From Kiritimatiellia bacterium (GTDB lineage: Bacteria; Verrucomicrobiota; Kiritimatiellia; RFP12; UBA1067), in NCBI GenBank assembly GCA_900771305.1, contig CAAGNL010000203.1, positions 1 to 17,847 of the forward strand: a stretch of 17,847 bases of DNA, given 5' to 3'. A model generated the notes under the pieces. The model was not told where the DNA came from and ran no database searches. It was given only the letters and a program-made list of their open reading frames with translations. Positions 15,143-17,847 of the stretch are shown piece by piece (within the stretch, counting starts at the first letter, position 1; every line of letters begins with the position of its first letter). The translations under genes were made by a program, and so were the position numbers.

Positions 15143-16363
15143 ATGCACGGACTTTTGACAGTGCTGACGATGGGGGCGCTGGTGGCGGCAGGGGCCGAGC
15201 CTGCAAAGGAGCTTTTTGCAGTCGATGCGCAGATTCCCGCCGGAAACGTTGTTGTCGAAAAGATCGAAGGCGACACCGTATGCGTGCGGCCCGATCTGCG
15301 CGACACCCAGGGCGACTGGTTCTACTGGGCCTTCCGCGTGAAGGGCGCGGCTGGACGCACGCTGACGTTCAATTTCGGAGGAGCCTATGGCGGCGCCGTG
15401 GTGGGAACGCGCGGTCCCGTCGTGTCGACGGACAAGGGCGGGTCCTGGTCCTATGCCTGTGAAAAGAGCTTCACGCAGAAGGCCTTCGTCTACTCGTTCG
15501 CCAAGGATGCCGACGAGGTCTGGTTCTACGAATGCCACCCTTATCTCCAATCCGACTGGGAGGCCTTTCTGGCGCGCCACGCAACAGACCGGGGGACGTC
15601 CTTCAAGACGGACGTGCTCTGCAGGACGAAGAAGGGGCGCGATGTCGAGCGGGCGCTCTTTGGATGCCTGGGCAGGAAGCCGAAGTACACGATGCTGCTG
15701 ACCTCGCGCCACCACGCGAGCGAGTCCGTGGCCACCTATGCGCTGGAAGGTTTCCTCGAGGCGGTGCTGGCGAAGGACGAGCTGGGCGCCTGGCTGCGCG
15801 CGAACGTGGAAGTGATGGTGGTGCCGTTCATGGACAAGGACGGGTGCGTGGACGGCGACCAGGGCAAGAACCGGAAGCCACATGACCACAACCGCGACTA
15901 CACGGCGTTTCTCCACCCCGAGACGAAGGCGACCGTCGCCTGGATCAAGGAGCGGACCGACGACAGGCTGGACGTCTGGATCGATCTGCACTGTCCGTGG
16001 ATCCGTGGACACTACAACGAGTTCGTCTACTCGCCGCTTAAGCGCGACGTGAACAACCGCAACGCGTCGGCGGAGTGTCGTTTCGACGCGCTGCTGGAGA
16101 AACTACAGTGTGGCTCCCTGAACTACAAGGCGAGCGACGATCTGCCCTACGGCCAGGCCTGGAACACAGGCGGCAACTATGCGAAGGGCTGGAGTGCCAT
16201 CAATTGGGCGCTCAACAAGCTGCCGGAAATCAAGTTGGCCCATACGTTTGAAATCCCGTTTGCAACGGCGAACGGCGCGACGGTGACGCCGGACAAGGTC
16301 CGCGACCTCGGGCGTGACCTCGCAAAGACGTTGAAGGCATTTCTCGAGGAGAACTCATCATGA
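15143..16363 (+). CDS. Secreted M14 zinc carboxypeptidase
   Basis: 406 residues. ATG 15143 begins MHGLLTVLTMGALVAAGAEPA, a signal peptide with likely cleavage after AGA; GTG 15137 two codons earlier is an alternative. The Shine-Dalgarno is weak (GAAGAG at 15132-15137). Residues of about 25-150 form an N-terminal beta-domain (GDWFYWAFRVKG) like that of cytosolic-carboxypeptidase-type M14 enzymes. The peptidase domain has every hallmark: zinc ligands H191 and E194 in HHASE, H283 in IDLHCP, substrate-binding N250-R251 in HNRDY, and the catalytic glutamate E370 in HTFEIPF. It should remove C-terminal residues from peptides outside the cytoplasm. The N-domain is shared with intracellular deglutamylases, so a signal peptide in front of it is of interest. 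Base use is G+C-rich like the glycan block, unlike its ATPase neighbours. Confidence 0.88.
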   Translation: MHGLLTVLTMGALVAAGAEPAKELFAVDAQIPAGNVVVEKIEGDTVCVRPDLRDTQGDWFYWAFRVKGAAGRTLTFNFGGAYGGAVVGTRGPVVSTDKGGSWSYACEKSFTQKAFVYSFAKDADEVWFYECHPYLQSDWEAFLARHATDRGTSFKTDVLCRTKKGRDVERALFGCLGRKPKYTMLLTSRHHASESVATYALEGFLEAVLAKDELGAWLRANVEVMVVPFMDKDGCVDGDQGKNRKPHDHNRDYTAFLHPETKATVAWIKERTDDRLDVWIDLHCPWIRGHYNEFVYSPLKRDVNNRNASAECRFDALLEKLQCGSLNYKASDDLPYGQAWNTGGNYAKGWSAINWALNKLPEIKLAHTFEIPFATANGATVTPDKVRDLGRDLAKTLKAFLEENSS

Positions 16364-16434
16364 AGACTCGACCCGGGGCAGGTGTCGCTGGATGGCAGAG
16401 CGGGACAACTGGGGCGCGGGGGATGATGTCATGA
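16360..16434 (+). CDS. Possible translationally coupled small open frame or gene stub
   Basis: Its ATG overlaps the M14 stop as ATGA, with GAGGAG a short way upstream, which is the usual arrangement of a coupled next gene. It encodes only 24 residues (MKTRPGAGVAGWQSG...) before TGA. The G+C-rich character ends right at its stop, where an A+T-rich repeat region begins. It may be the first codons of an operon gene whose remainder was replaced by the following ATPase module. The peptide itself has no recognisable feature. Confidence 0.25.
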   Translation: MKTRPGAGVAGWQSGTTGARGMMS

Positions 16435-16436
16435 GT

Positions 16437-16475
16437 TTTTCCCAAAAATTGGATAATTATGTTATTTTGGGAAAA
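16437..16475. repeat. Inverted repeat TTTTCCCAAAA / TTTTGGGAAAA
   Basis: Perfect 11-base arms at 16437-16447 and 16465-16475 flank a 17-base A+T-rich spacer. TTCCCAAAAAT occurs a third time at 16502-16512. The segments starting at the first and third copies are also similar downstream, both reaching TATG(T/C)TAT about 15 bases on, so they form an imperfect direct repeat of about 27 bases. It could be a transcription-factor operator, a pair of tandem promoters (TTCCCA, 17-18 bases, then TTATTT or TATAAC), or a terminator for the M14 gene. Confidence 0.6.
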
Positions 16476-16563
16476 TCTTTCATGTAAAATGCGTTGAGTT
16501 GTTCCCAAAAATAGCGAATCTATGCTATAACCCGAGTTTGCATTGGAACGGGGCTTGATGTCA

Positions 16564-16592
16564 TTGCGCAAGTTGCGTTACGCAGGTTGCGT
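16564..16592 (+). promoter_or_regulatory. TTGCG repeat cluster, operator-like, upstream of ATPase gene
   Basis: TTGCG occurs at 16564, 16573 and 16587. The first copy is inside the palindrome TTGCGCAA (16564-16571), the second begins the inverted repeat TGCGT-T-ACGCA (16574-16584), and the third is the -35 hexamer TTGCGT of the ATPase promoter. A regulator bound to these repeats would overlap RNA polymerase, so repression is the likeliest effect. Confidence 0.45.
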
Positions 16593-16615
16593 AGTAGACG
16601 GCTGGATGCTATACT
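16587..16615 (+). promoter_or_regulatory. Sigma-70-type promoter, leaderless, for the second ATPase gene
   Basis: TTGCGT (16587-16592), a 17-base spacer and TATACT (16610-16615) form a strong promoter, with TG one base before the -10 (extended -10). Only six bases separate the -10 from ATG 16622, so transcription should begin at or beside the start codon. No Shine-Dalgarno is present, which agrees with a leaderless mRNA. Confidence 0.7.
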
Positions 16616-16621
16616 GTTCGC

Positions 16622-17740
16622 ATGAAACCGAATAATCCGTTTCTCATTGAAGGTTATTATAGTCCAGACTATTTTTGCGATCGCGAGGAGGAGACCGCAA
16701 ATTTGATTTCGGCCGTCGCGAATGACAGAAATGTGACGCTGATCGCGCCGCGTCGAATGGGCAAGAGCGGCCTTGTTCGCAATGTCTTTCATCGGCTGGG
16801 ACAGGGGCATGAGTATCGGACGGCCTACATCGACATCTTCGGGACGCAGAATCTTGCCGAATTCGTCAAAGTCTTTGCGACAGGCGTCTTCTCGTCCTTT
16901 GAAACCACGGCCGAGAAGGTTTCTTCTGCGGCGAGCATGTTTTTGAAGGGATTCCGGCCAACGTGGACGGTGGATGCGTTCGGGTCGCACAAGTTCTCTT
17001 TTGATGTATCGCCCCAGATGGCCGAGGCGACCTTGGCGGGTATTTTCGACTATCTCGAGTCGCGCGAGTTCCGCACGGTCGTCGCTTTGGACGAATTTCA
17101 GCAGATCGCCGAGTATCCTGAGAAAGGAACAGAGGCGCTCCTTCGAAGCCGGATCCAGTTTCTCACGGGGCACCAGTTCATTTTTGCGGGATCACGCCAG
17201 CATCTGATGAGCGAGATGTTTGTTTCGGCGAAACGTCCATTCTATCATTCGACCCAGCTGATGCACCTCGCGCCGATTGATCGCGAGGCCTACTACAACT
17301 TTGCGAACTTCCATTTTGCAAAGGCCGGCCGTGCGCTTGAGAGAAACGTGTTTGAGTGGACCTATGACCTTTTCAACGGGATCACCTGGTATGTGCAGGC
17401 CGTCATGAATCGCCTCTATGAGCTGCGAATGGAGAGTCCGACCGTGGACGATGCTCGTCAGGTCGTGATGGGACTTGTCCGTGAAGGCTCTTATGAATTT
17501 CAGACGATTCTCGTCAACTGTACGGATGGAGGCGTGCGTCTTCTCAAGGCGATTGCCCGAGAGGGGGTGGTGGCCGAGATCAATTCCAGCGATTTCATCG
17601 CGCGGCATGATCTCAGGGCGGCATCAAGCGTCAATGCGGCGCTCAAGACACTCAAGGCGGTGGATCTTGTGACGCGAACGGAAAAGGGATATGCCGTCTA
17701 TGACCGCCTTTTCAGCTTTTGGCTCGCGAATCTCCCTTGA
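16622..17740 (+). CDS. P-loop ATPase of the archaeal-ATPase family without a nuclease domain
   Basis: 372 residues, cytoplasmic, no signal peptide. It opens with NPFLIEGYYSPDYFCDREEE, the usual start of this family, then Walker A APRRMGKSG (42-50) and Walker B VVALDEF with D157-E158, followed by HQFIFAGSRQHLM. The C-terminal 80 residues look like a winged helix (SVNAALKTLKAVDLV ... YAVYDRLFSFWLANL), the ending seen when the DUF234-type nuclease is absent. It differs too much from the ATPase at 13674 to be a recent duplicate. Members of this family are thought to be NTP-driven switches, but no function is established. ATG 16622 is fixed by the promoter six bases upstream and the lack of any Shine-Dalgarno. 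It may be a stand-alone mobile gene, since it carries its own promoter and repeats. Confidence 0.85.
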   Translation: MKPNNPFLIEGYYSPDYFCDREEETANLISAVANDRNVTLIAPRRMGKSGLVRNVFHRLGQGHEYRTAYIDIFGTQNLAEFVKVFATGVFSSFETTAEKVSSAASMFLKGFRPTWTVDAFGSHKFSFDVSPQMAEATLAGIFDYLESREFRTVVALDEFQQIAEYPEKGTEALLRSRIQFLTGHQFIFAGSRQHLMSEMFVSAKRPFYHSTQLMHLAPIDREAYYNFANFHFAKAGRALERNVFEWTYDLFNGITWYVQAVMNRLYELRMESPTVDDARQVVMGLVREGSYEFQTILVNCTDGGVRLLKAIAREGVVAEINSSDFIARHDLRAASSVNAALKTLKAVDLVTRTEKGYAVYDRLFSFWLANLP

Positions 17741-17847
17741 AGTTTGAAAGACGTGTGTTTTGTTCCTGGAGATATCCTCGTCTGCCCGAAAGGGCCAAGG
17801 CCGTCGGCAACGGTGGAATGTGGGCGAGGAGAAGTCGGTCTACATGA
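17741..17847 (+). other. Window end: open frame of unclear status
   Basis: After the ATPase stop the same frame stays open to the window edge, reading CFVPGDILVCPKGPRPSATV among others; TTG 17744 is the only early start codon. It could be the start of a further gene or a remnant. Alternatively the next gene may begin at ATG 17844, with GAGGAG at 17826-17831. A small hairpin GCCC-GAAA-GGGC lies at 17784-17795. Nothing here can be named. Confidence 0.2.

Noticed and set aside
16392..16487. A 31-residue open frame reading MAERDNWGAGDDVM into the repeat region
   Set aside because: No ribosome-binding site and its second half is the inverted repeat itself; more likely chance.
1..17847. CRISPR arrays, tRNA or rRNA genes, transposase genes
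   Set aside because: I looked for regularly spaced repeats, cloverleaf-type sequence and transposase motifs, and saw none.

Overview
The window looks like a piece of a bacterial chromosome or contig from the Verrucomicrobiota/Lentisphaerota/Kiritimatiellota side of the tree, probably a gut or other polysaccharide-rich habitat. This is an inference from gene content: a DUF4832-type protein, a GH129/GH101-like glycosidase, an oligogalacturonate-lyase-like propeller, a giant LamG surface protein with autotransporter-associated strand repeats, and several P-loop ATPases. No rRNA, tRNA or other phylogenetic marker is present. No CRISPR array or intact insertion sequence is visible.

Region 1 (1-4869) is a defence operon on the + strand: the 3' end of a type III restriction-modification methyltransferase (mod), a complete type III restriction/helicase subunit (res), and a radC-family JAB/MPN gene that overlaps res by ATGA. 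Its base composition is visibly lower in G+C than the rest (24 of 60 bases in 4741-4800, against 45 of 60 in 11041-11100). This fits a horizontally acquired module.

Region 2 (about 4870-13612) is a G+C-rich group of exported proteins for glycan breakdown: a beta-propeller (5036-6328, +), a DUF4832-type protein (6427-7890, -), and a divergent pair transcribed from the 7891-8097 intergenic region, namely a GH129/GH101-like glycosidase followed 42 bases later by an 1111-residue LamG/strand-repeat protein. Every complete protein here begins with a signal peptide. Between these genes lie short coding-looking fragments with no gene around them: a beta-helix C-terminus (6337-6420), a GH43-like C-terminus on the minus strand (13436-13537) and a weaker one (4895-4990). 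They suggest that the locus has lost enzymes by deletion. Two hairpins (13402-13432 and 13578-13612) separate this block from the next.

Region 3 (13613-17847) holds two different P-loop ATPases, one with a C-terminal PD-(D/E)XK-like domain and one without, flanking a secreted M14 zinc carboxypeptidase with all catalytic residues. Clear sigma-70-type promoters (17-base spacers) precede both ATPase genes. The promoter of the second sits so close to its ATG that the mRNA is probably leaderless, and it is preceded by AT-rich inverted and direct repeats and by TTGCG repeats that look like an operator.

Taken together, the secreted set (GalNAc-type glycosidase, carboxypeptidase, propeller, LamG protein) could act on glycoprotein or pectin-like material. 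That is a hypothesis from family membership, not something the sequence proves. I see no single clearly new system. The best leads are the mod-res-radC coupling, the leaderless promoter geometry with its operator-like repeats, and the gene fossils.
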